64,000 nucleotides of DNA from Trichosphaerium sp. ATCC 40318. Its lineage: Eukaryota > Discosea > Flabellinia > Trichosidae. The translations under genes and the position numbers were made by a program. Positions within the stretch are counted from its first letter, which is position 1, and each line of letters starts with the position of its first letter. Shown here one piece after another: positions 22,375 to 33,048 of this stretch. Location: NCBI GenBank assembly GCA_038496445.1, contig JALMLS010000354.1:1-64000 (forward strand), written 5' to 3'. A model generated the notes under the pieces. That model was given only the letters and a program-made list of their open reading frames with translations, had not been told where the DNA came from and did not search any database.

Positions 22375-23238
22375 ATGGCTGTATCCGCGCCAGTATCGTA
22401 CAATAAACCAACACCAGTGTACAAATACTTGAAGGGGCAATGGAGGCCACGTGAATGGAGAATCGGGTTCGACGGTTTACAATACAATGCGACGCGATAT
22501 GAGGTTGCTGATATGGTACATACCCGAAGCTCTTCACAAGTCAGAACTCATTACCAGAAAGTAAAATACAAAGGTACCAACTGACTCTCACTTTATTTCC
22601 TCTAAACGATGTTGCGTTAATAGGAAGAGTTAACTGTTTCTACCTTGCTTCTGTCGGAATATTTGTTCCTCAAGTCGTAGATGAGGTGAGATACCATTTC
22701 GTAGCGTTCGGAACTTATTTTGTTGTAGCATGACAAAGCTATGATGTCTCTTGATCACAATGCATTACCGTTACCAAAATGTCACGGTCCGTTTTCAACC
22801 AGAGAGACGTGGCTAGCTGTTAGGGCGTTATTCCAGTGGGGGTTACGACCAGAAAAAATAGCATGGTGTATGGGGACACGAAGAACGGACGATGTTATAG
22901 CTGTATTGCCTTTATTGGAGGTCCGGGCTTTTTTCTTTTTTTTTTTATTAAACCGTTTGTTAATCACATGATATTGAACTAACATAACGTAGACGTTGGC
23001 AAATGCTCATGGGTTCAAACACTCAAGAAGATCTTTACGTCTTAAACACAAGCGTTGGTATTGTCCTCCCCAAACAACAATAGAATTGGAGAAACCACCA
23101 ACACAATGTAAATCTCCGAGAAGTCAACCACAGCGGAAGCAGATATTTACTACCTCTAAACCGTATTCACCTACAAATCCGCCTCCCAGTTTGTTTCCTA
23201 GGGTGAATCCTGTACCAGAAATCTCATGGCTAGTGTAA
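22375..23238 (+). CDS. Myb/SANT-like (SHAQKYF-type, divergent) protein
   Basis: Four exons. The first contains GQWRPREWRIGFDGLQYNAT, then VADMVHTRSSSQVRTHYQKV, which matches the spacing of the SHAQKYF class of Myb-like domains (W...RE......GL......A..V.TRS..QVR.H.QK). The next exons give IGRVNCFYLASVGIFVPQVV and STRETWLAVRALFQWGLRPE, then WCMGTRRTDDVIAVLPLLE, possibly a second degenerate SANT fold. The C-terminal exon (about 22994-23238) is basic and Pro/Ser-rich. The family binds DNA in transcriptional control. The assignment rests on motif spacing in one exon, so it is moderate. The ATG at 22375 was chosen because the frame upstream has no better start. Confidence 0.6.
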
Positions 23239-23932
23239 AATAGAATAAAAATAAAACACCAGTGAACATTCATGAATCTATTTTCATGAACAGTTAAATG
23301 CCATTTTGGTCCTAGAATAAGAATTAATTTAGCTTGTATACTAACGGAGGAAAACAAGTATGCAGATTGTTATCTGCAATAAATGGAACACTAAGAATGT
23401 ATATTTACGGTTATTCATTTGAACTATTGCTTATTGATACTTCATCTAACAATACCAGATTGATGCAGATCAGCATCGAACGAGGCCAAGGTAATGGTGT
23501 TCATGGTGTATAGTGGTAGCCGTACAACATATCAGTTTAAAATGCTTGATATTTGAAGGGATTTTGTCTTTAATTTTATTGGGCTTACATCGACTTGAAG
23601 CTCTCTTAGGATACTTTAACGACGCCAACTAGTGCTGATCGTAACCGTGAGGTTGTGATTCTCCCCAAAGGATCGTGGCCATACCTGAAATTCGCGATAT
23701 TTGATGTTAATAACAGCGACGCGTTTGTATAATATGACAAAGGACGTCATAGCCTCCAGCATATATTGAAGCCAAACTTTGTGTAATAAAACAAGCAATT
23801 TCACGTGCTGTTTGATTGGTAGTTTAGTTATAAGCATAACGTTGTGGGCTAAAGCTAGAGTCTACACTTCATGTTGGAACAAGATTGTTTATTTCCGAGC
23901 GATTAATCTACAAAAGTTGTCACCTTTACAGC
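23239..23932. other. intergenic, no gene seen
   Basis: Short broken frames only. A CACGTG lies at about 23803. Confidence 0.45.
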
Positions 23933-25021
23933 TCACTGGAGAAAATGGTCTTCTGGGTTACTTTCTGGTTCAAATATAACACCAAGCCTATCTTCAATAT
24001 CTGAATCCCAATCGAAGTCATGTATATATCCCCGAAAAACTTTTAAACAATCGCAACTTGCCAGAAAATCAATACAATCATTTGACAGATTAGAACAACC
24101 ATAAACGCAAATAAACTCAGCATTATGCAACTGACAAATACCATCATCTGTAATGTTATTGTTGTAATGAATTGTCAACTTTTTGACTTTTTTCAAAACA
24201 TGAAGCCATTCATCTGTTGCATGTGGTCCCAGATGTATAGTATGAACATTGCAGATACACTTAATACCTTCTAAAGTTATACAGGTACATCCTCCCAAAT
24301 CAATTTCATGGACAGTTGTGAGTACCTTCAAAGACTCGTCTGTAATGTTTGTATGGCTCAAATCTATTGCATGAACACTTGTTGTTCCTTTTGTGAGTGC
24401 TTTAATACCTTTGTCTGAAATGCTAGTGCAGCTTAAATGTATAGTGTGTACGCCAGATAAGCATTCTAATCCATCATCTGTAATGTTAGTTTCAGTAAGA
24501 TTGATGGTATGTACACCAGCAAGGCACATAATACTCTCTTTTGATACATCACATGTCTCAAGATTTATTGTATGTATCCCTGAAAATAGTCTAATAACAT
24601 CATAACATGCATCGACTGGCAACATCAAGTCATGTACACCAATAATAGCTTTATAACCTTCTACACTTGCGCATGTATGACAAGCGCTAATGTGCAATGT
24701 ATGTACGCCCTTGAGACAAACTAAATGCGCATCAGAGAGCCAAGAAGCACTTTGGGCATCATATTCTTTCCCAAGTTTTATTTTTGTGTTTTTGAGCAAT
24801 GGGCTTCCTTTTAAGAACGCAAACATGCTCAGTTCCGGCTCTTTTGTTATTAATATAAAATCTAATCCTATATTGGTGCGAATGATATCTTTGAAGCGGT
24901 GAGATACAGCAGAAGCTGTAATTCTTGATTGTCGTGGTAAAAAGTATAAAATATGGCTCAATATCTCAGATGGAACATAGCACGCATAATTTACCCGTTT
25001 TACTACTCGTTTCGCGGCCAT
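23933..25021 (-). CDS. F-box protein with V-H-T-I leucine-rich repeats, 1
   Basis: An uninterrupted 362-codon ORF. An F-box occupies roughly residues 14-55 (VPSEILSHILYFLPRQSRIT then SHRFKDIIR). About ten short repeats follow, of the form G-V-H-T-I-x-L-(18 or more residues), such as GVHTINLETCDVSKESIMCL, GVHTINLTETNITDDGLECL and GVHTIHLSCTSISDKGIKAL. The F-box would bind Skp1 and the LRRs a substrate, as in SCF ubiquitin ligases. Some repeats are degenerate (VKKLTIHYNNNITDDG). A paralogue with the same repeat type is at 27833-28819. Lack of introns contrasts with most neighbours and may reflect retroposition or recent expansion. Confidence 0.85.
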   Translation of the reverse strand: MAAKRVVKRVNYACYVPSEILSHILYFLPRQSRITASAVSHRFKDIIRTNIGLDFILITKEPELSMFAFLKGSPLLKNTKIKLGKEYDAQSASWLSDAHLVCLKGVHTLHISACHTCASVEGYKAIIGVHDLMLPVDACYDVIRLFSGIHTINLETCDVSKESIMCLAGVHTINLTETNITDDGLECLSGVHTIHLSCTSISDKGIKALTKGTTSVHAIDLSHTNITDESLKVLTTVHEIDLGGCTCITLEGIKCICNVHTIHLGPHATDEWLHVLKKVKKLTIHYNNNITDDGICQLHNAEFICVYGCSNLSNDCIDFLASCDCLKVFRGYIHDFDWDSDIEDRLGVIFEPESNPEDHFLQ

Positions 25022-25182
25022 AGCTTAATCCCGAAGCAACACCGGTTTGCTGCACGTCAGTTGCAAGCACGTGCTTTTTTGGATCAAGTAGCAGGAATGG
25101 TCAATCCAAGTCAATCTGGTTTGTTTAGTAAATCGCTACCACAAATCAACACAAACCGGATTGGAGACTTACCTAACATTAT

Positions 25183-26270
25183 ATGACCGCGCCAATAGTA
25201 CCAGGGGAGATAGTGTACCATATACTCGCTTTTGTTGATGATTTACCTACAAAGCGTGCTGTGACGCTTGTATGCTCTTATTGGCGCACTGCCATAATAT
25301 CTACAACAACGACACTTGATATTTCGCATCTTTGTCCAAAGAAATACATTCACTTCAGTTATTTTCCGAAATACTCAAAAATGAAGGCACTGTTTGCGTT
25401 TTTTCATAATGTACACACTGTAAAGGTACTCATTCATAAAGAACGTAAAAAAAACCGTACATCCAAGTACCTCACGTGCCAGCTGGTCTTTTTGCCAAAA
25501 TAGAAGGGATCTCTTGTTGCTGTTTAGTTCTGACTGTTATTAGATTTGTGATATTGCTGTTTACTATCATACATTCTGGCAACTTGGATGTGCTGTGATT
25601 TCTGGAAAACTAGGACTAGAAGAAGAGATAGGATATGAGGCATATAATAACTACAAGGATGTTGCTAAACTTGAGTCACCGCTGTTTGAGAATCACCTAC
25701 TTGTAAAAAGTGCGGACAACCCTTTTTGACACTTAATTTCAACCTGACTGTTTGTTGATAGTGATGAGGCAAAAAAGCAGTTGTACACCGATTACCAGTT
25801 TAGTTTTTTCTAATTGTGACATTAAGTATTGGCATGGCAAGTATTTTAAGGGTTAAGAACCACTAACATTAAAATTACAGCTGGGTGGCCTTATGGAATG
25901 TTTGCAGGTGTTGCACTATTTAGAGCTTTAGCGCATAAAGATACTGTATTTACAGTTGATGTTTCTGGATCTACTGGAGATGGGTTAAAGCGCTTGTACA
26001 CCCAAGGACTACAAAGTACGTTACTGTAATCATTGAGCATAACTTGCCATATTTCTTGTTAGTACCAAAAAGGTTACATAACTCCAGTTTGCGCCCATTA
26101 GTATCTCACTTTGAAAGTAGAAATATCGTATCTTCCTCTTTACCTTGTAGGTAAATGGATGTTTATCATGTCAGGTGCTGATATACCAGAGAATGGGAAA
26201 AAAGGTACTGGACAAGTTTTTTGGTTGCATTTCTTTGACGTTTTGTTCAGTTATACGAAGTGCTGTTGAT
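25183..26270 (+). CDS. F-box protein with RNI-like repeats, 3' end uncertain
   Basis: Exon 1 begins MTAPIVPGEIVYHILAFVDD and continues LPTKRAVTLVCSYWRTAIIS, a recognisable F-box, ending HTVK before a long intron. The next exons read ICDIAVYYHTFWQLGCAVIS, EEEIGYEAYNNYKDVAKLES and SSCTPITSLVFSNCDIK. A following exon reads AGWPYGMFAGVALFRALAHK and TVFTVDVSGSTGDGLKRLY, whose spacing resembles ribonuclease-inhibitor-type LRRs. The last exons and the stop are not resolved, so the end coordinate is approximate. It diverges from the neighbouring F-box/LRR gene with ATGs about 160 bases apart. Probable role: substrate adaptor of an SCF ligase. Confidence 0.5.
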
Positions 26271-26458
26271 CATTTGATGACACAAGCATCATCATATACA
26301 TCAAATTGATTGTGGTAATTTCAAGGACTTACTCGGGAAGAAAAGTCAGCTTTGTAAAACAGAGCTCCAGTATTCACTGAAAGCAATAATATAATATTTG
26401 ACTGAAATAACGTTTTCTTTTTACTACTTGCTGTGAGAATTGACTTGGCGTGCAAAAA

Positions 26459-27601
26459 ATGGCGTTAAACTTCAAAGCAATGCTTGCTGAGGCGCGCAAA
26501 CAGAAAGCGGCCGAAATGAGCGCAAAGTTACTTAATACCAACACAACAAAAGAAATTGAACCTGTGGAAGCATCAAAAACCAAAAATGAACTGATTAACG
26601 AGACGCCGTTCGAATTTTGTAGTTTGGCGCCTTCAGAGTTTTCTTTGGAAGCACATAACGTCGGTGGGGCTATTAAGAACATTTTTTATATTCCTGACTT
26701 TATAACTGAACAAGAAGAACTTTCTATAGCCTCAAAGGTATTAAAACGTAGTTAAATCATCAAGTGGACCACTGTTACCTCGCAACTATAACTCAAAGCC
26801 TAGATCTCCAACGCGCCTCCAGAAAGGTGGACACAGCTAAGCAGAAGGCGTTTACAAATGTGGGGTACGTTCACGAGTCGTTTTGGATCGGTTTAATACT
26901 GCCTCAAGGCGGAACGCCTTCTGCCTCTGGAATGAAAAAAGTAAGAATGACAACCTTTCATATTTTCGTTCTTCTCATCTATGGATACATTAGGAACCTC
27001 TACCGCAGTGGCTTGATGCTATAGGTCAAAAGTTATACAATTGTAAAATATTTCCTCGATCTCCTAATCACGTGCTGATAAATGCATACGAAGCTGGAGA
27101 AGGCATTATGGTACCCTTTTTTTTTTTTTTTGAAAGATTATTGTACAATCTTTCATCCCTCCAACACCTTTTGCTTATCCACACTATAGCCTCATAAAGA
27201 CGGACCTTTGTATTACCCTCGTGTTTGTATATTATCTTTACAGTCCACCAGTACGACTGTGCTTCAAGAATTTAGCTAACGGTGATGGCGTAGCTCAACT
27301 TGATTTTCGAAGTGGATTAAAGGACAACCCAACAGCAACAGTAACACTTGCTCCTCGAAGTCTTCTTATCTTTGAAAAGGAATCATATGTTTCTTACTAT
27401 CATGGTATAGAAGAGACAAAAGAAAATCTAATTACAGAAAAATGTATTAATACAAAGAAGAGCCACAAAATTGGCTATAAATTTCCAAGGTACAAAAATA
27501 TAATAATCAAACCAAGCACATCTAACTCCATTTCCAAAAAAAAGATCCCTTCGCACATCTCTTACAATAAGGATTGTTCCAAATGTTATAGAGTAAAATA
27601 A
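26459..27601 (+). CDS. ALKBH6: AlkB-type Fe(II)/2-oxoglutarate dioxygenase, ALKBH6-like
   Basis: The start MALNFKAMLAEARKQKAAEM leads to IKNIFYIPDFITEQEELSIA, the usual ALKBH6 beginning. Exons then give RWTQLSRRRLQMWG, TPSASGMKKEPLPQWLDAIG and NHVLINAYEAGEGIM. The iron-binding H-x-D is in PHKDGPLYYPR at about 27189-27220, with the second His in SYYHGIEE (about 27395). LAPRSLLIFEKESY matches the family core. The C-terminus is Lys-rich and longer than usual. A frame change is needed at about 27251-27277: ILSLQSTSTTVLQEF in one frame versus ANGDGVAQLDFRSG in another. A 25-base GTAC...TAG intron or a frameshift would explain it. Confidence 0.78.
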
Positions 27602-27832
27602 CAGCTGTAAAAAACGTCGAGTGGGTTCAAGTACAATATCAAAAACATGTGACTATTTTGTTTTCGTAAACTAAAACCTAACTTTATTTATCTATGCGCC
27701 AAGCCTGAGGCTTGGGCCATTTTTTAACAACTTACCTCGGCACTCGCTGAGGGTAGTGACATCAGTCTTATTATCACTTTGCAACAGGCATTGCGACATT
27801 CAAACAGGATAAACTTGCATAGTTCTTTCATA

Positions 27833-28819
27833 TCAGAACGGGAAATATTTTGCTTTAGTGTGCAAATTCACACGTGTGTATCTTCTTATTGTTTGGATGC
27901 ATTGCTCTGTTATGTGACAACCTGTTATATTGACTGTATGAGCACTTTTGAGTGGTATGATATCTTGATTTGTGACACTTGTATCTGATAGCTCAATGTT
28001 GTGTACACCTGCCAATACCTTAATTCCTTCGTCTGTAACTTTTTCGCAATACGCTAAGTTAATGGTATGAGTTCCAGCAAGAGCAAACAATGCTTCATCT
28101 GTTACGTTTGTGTTTGATAAATCAAGTTCGTGTACGCCCGCCAATGCTTTAATACCTTCATTTGTAATTAGTCTACAATCTGCTATGTTAATAGTATGAG
28201 CTCCAGCAATAGTAAACAGCGATTCATCTGTTATCCAAGTATTCTTTAAAGAGATTAAGTGAATTGAATTTGTATTGCCTACTAGTGCTTTGATTCCTGA
28301 ATCTGTTACTGCCGTGCGTTCAAGATAAATAGTATGCACTCCTCTCAAAGCTGATATGCCTCTATCACTGATGTTACTGCAATGTGTAAGGTTAATAGAG
28401 TGTACACCTTGCAATGCAATCAACCCAGCATCTGAAACTGTAGTGCCACTCAAGTTGATTGTATGAACACCAGCAAGAGAAACAATGGAAATGTTACTAA
28501 ACTTGGTGTTTGACAAATCGATGGTATGTACTCCAGCAAGCATTTTTATAGCTCTAGTATTCATACGAATGCTACTAGCAAGAGGATCGACTATTGTTAT
28601 ATCTATATTTTGGAGCAGCTGGCTACCAGAAAGGCGTTTGCACTTATAACAATGGCCTATACTGATTTTCCCATAGTGGAAATGCACGTGAACAATTTGA
28701 CAAAGTAGTGAGCACGTTAATCGTATACATCGCAGCGACACACCAGGTAGAAATTGTAAAATACTAACTAACATCTCTGTAGGCAACTCATCCATTATGT
28801 TCATTCCTGGGCAAAACAC
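27833..28819 (-). CDS. F-box protein with V-H-T-I leucine-rich repeats, 2
   Basis: An uninterrupted 328-codon ORF. The F-box is DELPTEMLVSILQFLPGVSL (residues about 9-45), followed by a Cys-rich linker GHCYKCKRLSG. About ten repeats follow: GVHTIDLSNTKFSNISIVSL, GVHTINLSGTTVSDAGLIAL, GVHSINLTHCSNISDRGISA, GVHELDLSNTNVTDEALFAL and GTHTINLAYCEKVTDEGIKV, among others. Repeat register and residues are near-identical to those of 23933-25021, so the genes are paralogues. No introns. The likely role is substrate recognition in an SCF ubiquitin ligase. The short 23-24 residue unit is denser in His/Ile than usual cysteine-containing LRRs. Confidence 0.85.
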   Translation of the reverse strand: MFCPGMNIMDELPTEMLVSILQFLPGVSLRCIRLTCSLLCQIVHVHFHYGKISIGHCYKCKRLSGSQLLQNIDITIVDPLASSIRMNTRAIKMLAGVHTIDLSNTKFSNISIVSLAGVHTINLSGTTVSDAGLIALQGVHSINLTHCSNISDRGISALRGVHTIYLERTAVTDSGIKALVGNTNSIHLISLKNTWITDESLFTIAGAHTINIADCRLITNEGIKALAGVHELDLSNTNVTDEALFALAGTHTINLAYCEKVTDEGIKVLAGVHNIELSDTSVTNQDIIPLKSAHTVNITGCHITEQCIQTIRRYTRVNLHTKAKYFPF

Positions 28820-29034
28820 GTCAGCAAGATGCTGTTAGAACAAGCCTACGTGGACCGTACAATATACTCACTTTGTTGTTATGACTCTCTTGTGTTGCTG
28901 TGCTGAGGTAGAAATGATAAACTGTCAACGTGGTTTGTTATTGATGTTGCCTTGAAGCACTTCTGGTTAAGGCCTGGTACGTTTCAAGGAAAAAAAAGAA
29001 CACAGCAAAAACCACGTGGCAACGTCAATGGTAG

Positions 29035-30484
29035 ATGGTGTATACGTTCGTGTTGTCTAATCGGTTTGATGTGACGGTTGCCACATTTTTTGAGCTGTTT
29101 TTTAAGACAAAAGACTTTGAAACAAAGTATCACGGTAACGCAGGCCATACTGGTATGTGAAGCCAATAGAGCGCTTTTTGAAGGCTAATTACCTTTTTTA
29201 GGCGTGTATATTACAGAATGGATGGATTTACCTGATAATCGCTCATTCAAGCGTGTTTGCTTCTTTAAAACGCATGAAAACAAAGGTACAAGCTAAACCA
29301 AAACTGTCGTTAATTCTAATCAATAAAGACGCTCCCGCGAAGTGTATAGATACGCAAAAATACCATTTTAGCGAAGTAAGTGAATATTTATTTGAATTAC
29401 GCTGTGAACCGATAGAATAGGATGGAACACTTCATATCGAGTGTAACGTAGTGCCAGAAGGTCAAGTAAACACAATAGGCAATTTTTTTCGGTACAATGG
29501 TTGTAGATAGCTGGAAACCTCATTTTATTATAGAATTCAATCAAAATGGTCAATTACTGCAACAACAGAGTCGCAAATTGAAGTTAAAATCAGCGTGGAG
29601 GTGGAATGCACCAAAAAAGTTTTTGGAGTAACTGACATGATCGAAAGTGCAATGAGCAAACAGGTACGTCCCATGCCCACCACAATACATTTATGAACTT
29701 CGCATCGTTCTTAACATATTTGTAATTTACAAAGTACACAATCAAACTTCATGCTTCGGATTATGATTCAAACGTCGGATGTTTGAATCATGATTGATAT
29801 GAGTAAGACGTTAACATCTGCTAGATGAATACAACATACACCTCTTGGCTTACACTATGTCGTGCGAGATTAAATGAATGGCGTGAGGCACAGGATAGGC
29901 TAAAAAAAACTGATAAAAAAAGTAAATCTGGAAGCAGCAGTAATAATGTTTCTGTTGCTCATAGACGCGGAAGGAGAAATAGATTGGTACTTAGTATTTT
30001 TTTTTTAAGGCTTTGTAACAAGTTTTTTATTTTCTTTTGTTGTGACATCCTGTGTAGAATAGGATCGTTTCCGGAACTGAGAATATTGTGAGAATGTTTC
30101 AAGAAGAAAGTAACACTGTGACACAACCTTCTTATCAAAACTACTCAACGCATAAAGAAAAAGATAAAGGTAGCGACGGAGAGGAAGGTAAGCAAAACCA
30201 ACAAAAAAAAAAAAGTTTATTTCAGCACAGTGACTTTTTCAATCACGTGTTTTATTGCTATTCTTTATTTGGTTTTAACTTTTCTTGTTCTCTGTCTAGA
30301 CAACGATCATGTCTCAATCTCTATGCCTATGATGTCTTCCACACAAAGTAGATTCGATAGAAGTACTTTTAGCGTGATACCTAAACACAACAAGAAATGT
30401 ACAGCGCTTCATTACATTACTATAGCTGTTTCTCTTATAGTTGTTCTGCTCTTGTTGTATCAACTATGTTCATCTCTCCTATAA
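29035..30484 (+). CDS. VASt-domain membrane protein (GRAMD1/Lam-like lipid transfer)
   Basis: Spliced exons give MVYTFVLSNRFDVTVATFFE and LFFKTKDFETKYHGNAGHT, then VYITEWMDLPDNRSFKRVCF, TLHIECNVVPEGQ and LETSFYYRIQSKWSITATTE, and SVEVECTKKVFGVTDMIESA. The order and spacing match a VASt domain, the StAR-like sterol-binding domain of GRAMD1/Aster and yeast Lam proteins. After a basic linker (RARLNEWREAQDRLKKTDKK) and a Ser/Lys-rich region, the last exon ends in a single transmembrane helix, HYITIAVSLIVVLLLLYQLC, near the C-terminus. No GRAM domain precedes the VASt domain. The family moves sterols at membrane contact sites. Donor GTAAAC gives a 45-base intron that keeps the frame. Confidence 0.72.
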
Positions 30485-30552
30485 ACAAGTAATAATAATA
30501 AAATAAAACAAGTACCATAGTCGAAACAACCACGTCACCGGTAGACGGAGAA

Positions 30553-31663
30553 ATGCGCAAGTATGTTTCTCTGAAATTGGCAAGTGCACTTAAACAGTGG
30601 CTTATTCATACTCCCAAAGGTCTCAGTAAATGAGCTGGGGTACTGAGTGTGTTACCAGCATGTTTATTTATTAATATAGAATAGAGGACGACGATTTTGA
30701 CCCTACACCACTAAAAAACACCAGCATTGGCGTAAATAGTGCTTCTAAAAAGCAAAGGAGCGTTGAAGAAGAGGAAAAAGCCGTTTCAATGTCAGAGCCT
30801 TCAAATACTCCAAAAGCGACCCAAAAACGCACAAAAACTGAGTATCAAAGCAAACAAGCCAATCAAACCAAAACAGTAACACAAAATTCTAACGACGGTC
30901 ACAAAACCACAAGTGAAACAACTGAAGCTCCTCAAAACATTAAAACCAAACGTAACAAATCAAGAAAAAAACAGAACGCACAAAACAAAGATGTACGTAG
31001 CATAAGCATCCTATCCTATGCCTTAACCTTCTTTTAAAGAATGATGCTGTCATTCTAGTACCTCCAAAGCAGTTGACACTAGTACCATACGATAGAGTAC
31101 GTGATCATTGGCCTAAACTAGGGAACCATATTATCGCATCGTACACAGATACAGCTGTACTTGTGTATCAAGCGTTTAATGATAAGATTGCGGATTATGC
31201 ATTGAAGCATCAGAAGTTCGATGGTTGCCCTTCATACAACACAACAAGAATGACATGGATAAAAACAAACTTTCTATGGATGATGCACAGAAGCCTATAT
31301 GGGTCTAAAAAGAACCAAAACAGAGTTCTTGGTCTATGGCTTAAGAAATCTGTTTTCGATGAGATTTTAAGCAAGGGTAGACTTAAGGGTAAAGGTGCGG
31401 GCAAGACAAGAGTACAGTGGGATCCAGATTATACTCCAGAGTTCCTTGTTCTTAAAAGAAGAAGAGATATTCAAATTGGTATTAAAGGAAGAGATAGCTT
31501 TAGAACAGGCGAAGATTTTGTTGCTATTGTTGATTGTAGTCAATTGGCACGTGAATCAAAGGCTACAAGATCTATACCTGATGAACGTGTTTATACGCCT
31601 ATTGACAAAGAAGTATATGAAAATCTAGGGTTGGATAAGTTTAACAGTAAGACCAAGAAATAA
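30553..31663 (+). CDS. DUF4291-family protein with Lys/Thr-rich N-terminal extension
   Basis: Exon 1 reads MRKYVSLKLASALKQWLIHT. The second exon (about 30685-30990) is a low-complexity acidic then Lys/Thr/Gln-rich tail. The third (31039-31663) carries the domain: YTDTAVLVYQAFNDKIADYA, CPSYNTTRMTWIKTNFLWMM, HRSLYGSKKNQNRVLGLWLK, VQWDPDYTPEF and RRDIQIGIKGRDSF, all hallmark positions of DUF4291. That family is best known from bacteria and fungi and has no assigned activity. The basic extension could direct it to nucleus or nucleic acid (inference). The two internal introns are 50-60 bases. Acceptor choice before EDDDFDPTPLKN avoids an in-frame stop. Confidence 0.8.
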
Positions 31664-31811
31664 ACAGACAATTTTGATGTAGTAATCTTTTTTTTTTTCT
31701 TATGAGCGAGCCTCATCTTTTAGTTAATGTTTGTAGTATGACGGTATTGATAGCAGCTGATTTATGCCAATTGGCAACCACAAATGGCGTGACAGCGTCT
31801 TCTACGCACAG

Positions 31812-32285
31812 TCACCCTATTATTGGCTCACCATTGTCGCGCCAAACACAGTATTGAACATCAACTATACCATTAAAATAAATACGTTGGAAAAGCAATT
31901 GACCGTTTCTTCTCCAAAGCTTGAACTTGCCCTCAAGCTCACCACAAACGTAGTTACATTGTGATTCTATTTGTCCAGAATCATACCACTTCCTGCTCTC
32001 CTTCTAGTTTACCAGCAACAAAATTGCACTAGTACTCCAAAACACCGTTTTCATGCCAACCTTTGGACTCTCCTTCTTGTTTATCAGCAATGTAGTACTC
32101 TAGCGAAGATAATTGACCGTTTTCATGCCAATCTTTGGACTCTCCATGTAGTTTACCTGCCACGTGATTGCTCTGGGAGGCTAAAAAACCTCTCAACCAT
32201 CGGTTTTGTTCTCCATGTTTTTCGCCATGTTTCCAATGCCCTTCCAGTGTAACGTACCTTTTGTTGGGATTTGTTAGCCATTTTC
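31812..32285 (-). pseudogene. MORN_2/YwqK-like repeat gene, degraded
   Basis: Minus-strand reading shows repeats of the YwqK/MORN_2 type: HWKHGEKHGEQNRWLRG, GKLHGESKDWHENGQLSSLE, KQEGESKGWHENGVLEY, then a TAG, CNFVAGKLEGE, and in another frame RKWYDSGQIESQCNYVCGEL and GKFKLWRRNGQLLFQRIYFN. The stop codon after LEY and the frame change at about 31980 break the gene. The upstream ORF in this stretch is in another frame. Bacterial relatives (YwqK) are linked to toxin-antitoxin modules, whereas eukaryotic copies are of unknown role. Possibly an acquired gene now decaying. It converges on the DUF4291 gene. Confidence 0.6.
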
Positions 32286-32717
32286 CCGTGTTTTTTCATT
32301 TCAGCATCAAACCTTGTTGTAATTGCTGTATATTTCGAAAGCAGAGGCCAAATAACATAAACTGAGAAATCTAAATCAATAATATCAAGCTGAATCTCCA
32401 CTGGAAGCCTCAGAAGAAGGCAGGGTTCGCATCTCTCTTTTCTTATGTTGAGTTCGTCTGAAAATTACGGACGTTCATTGGCTGCACGTGTTAGCACTGA
32501 GTAAGTTCTACAATAAATAAACACTACCGAGTACCTAACGAACATTGACATTAGATTACGTTAATAACTCACGTGACTATTCAAACTTAAATGGATGATT
32601 TAATAACAACATTGTATGCTCCGAACAGGGGCACTCCTATATCATAATTACGAAAAGTTATGTCAAGTGACGCAGTGATAGTCTTGTAGTGACTTAACGT
32701 ACCTCTTGCATTGAGGG
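32286..32717. other. intergenic, no gene seen
   Basis: Two CACGTG sites (about 32486 and 32572) and short ORFs only. Confidence 0.4.
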
Positions 32718-32940
32718 GATTTGACCTGAAATAAATCCATTTTGTGTTAGCGCTAAGCCTGATTTTCTGACGGTTTGTGAACATAGATAGCCCTTGTGCA
32801 ACTCTGCAAGCTATACCATTGGTGTATCCTTGTGGAGTACTTAGCGTGAGTATACGAGCAGAAAGTCACGTGCGTGCTACAAATCGGGAGTGGCCTTTAA
32901 AAAGTAGGCTTAAAGTTATAATATCCATATTTCAGGTCAA
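32718..32940. mobile_element. MITE-like element, copy 2 with near-perfect terminal inverted repeats
   Basis: A 220-base element bounded by TTGACCTGAAATA (32721-32733) and its exact inverse TATTTCAGGTCAA (32928-32940), a 13-base inverted repeat that may extend outwards by GGA. It shares interior blocks with 10711-10900. It has no ORF. The size, inverted termini and two dispersed copies fit a miniature inverted-repeat element mobilised by a transposase elsewhere. Target duplications are not obvious. Confidence 0.72.
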
Positions 32941-33048
32941 TTCCGTGACCAAGATTGGCCCTAATTATTTAAGCAGAGAATTATGCCACAACACCTGTTA
33001 TTCTTTATACTACTACTACCAATAAAGGACGTTGTAAATACATAAAAG

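Noticed and set aside
29500..29620. A supposed 20-base intron in the VASt gene
   Set aside because: A longer 45-base intron (GTAAAC...TAG) keeps the correct frame and recovers SFYYRIQSKWSITATTE, so the tiny intron is unnecessary.
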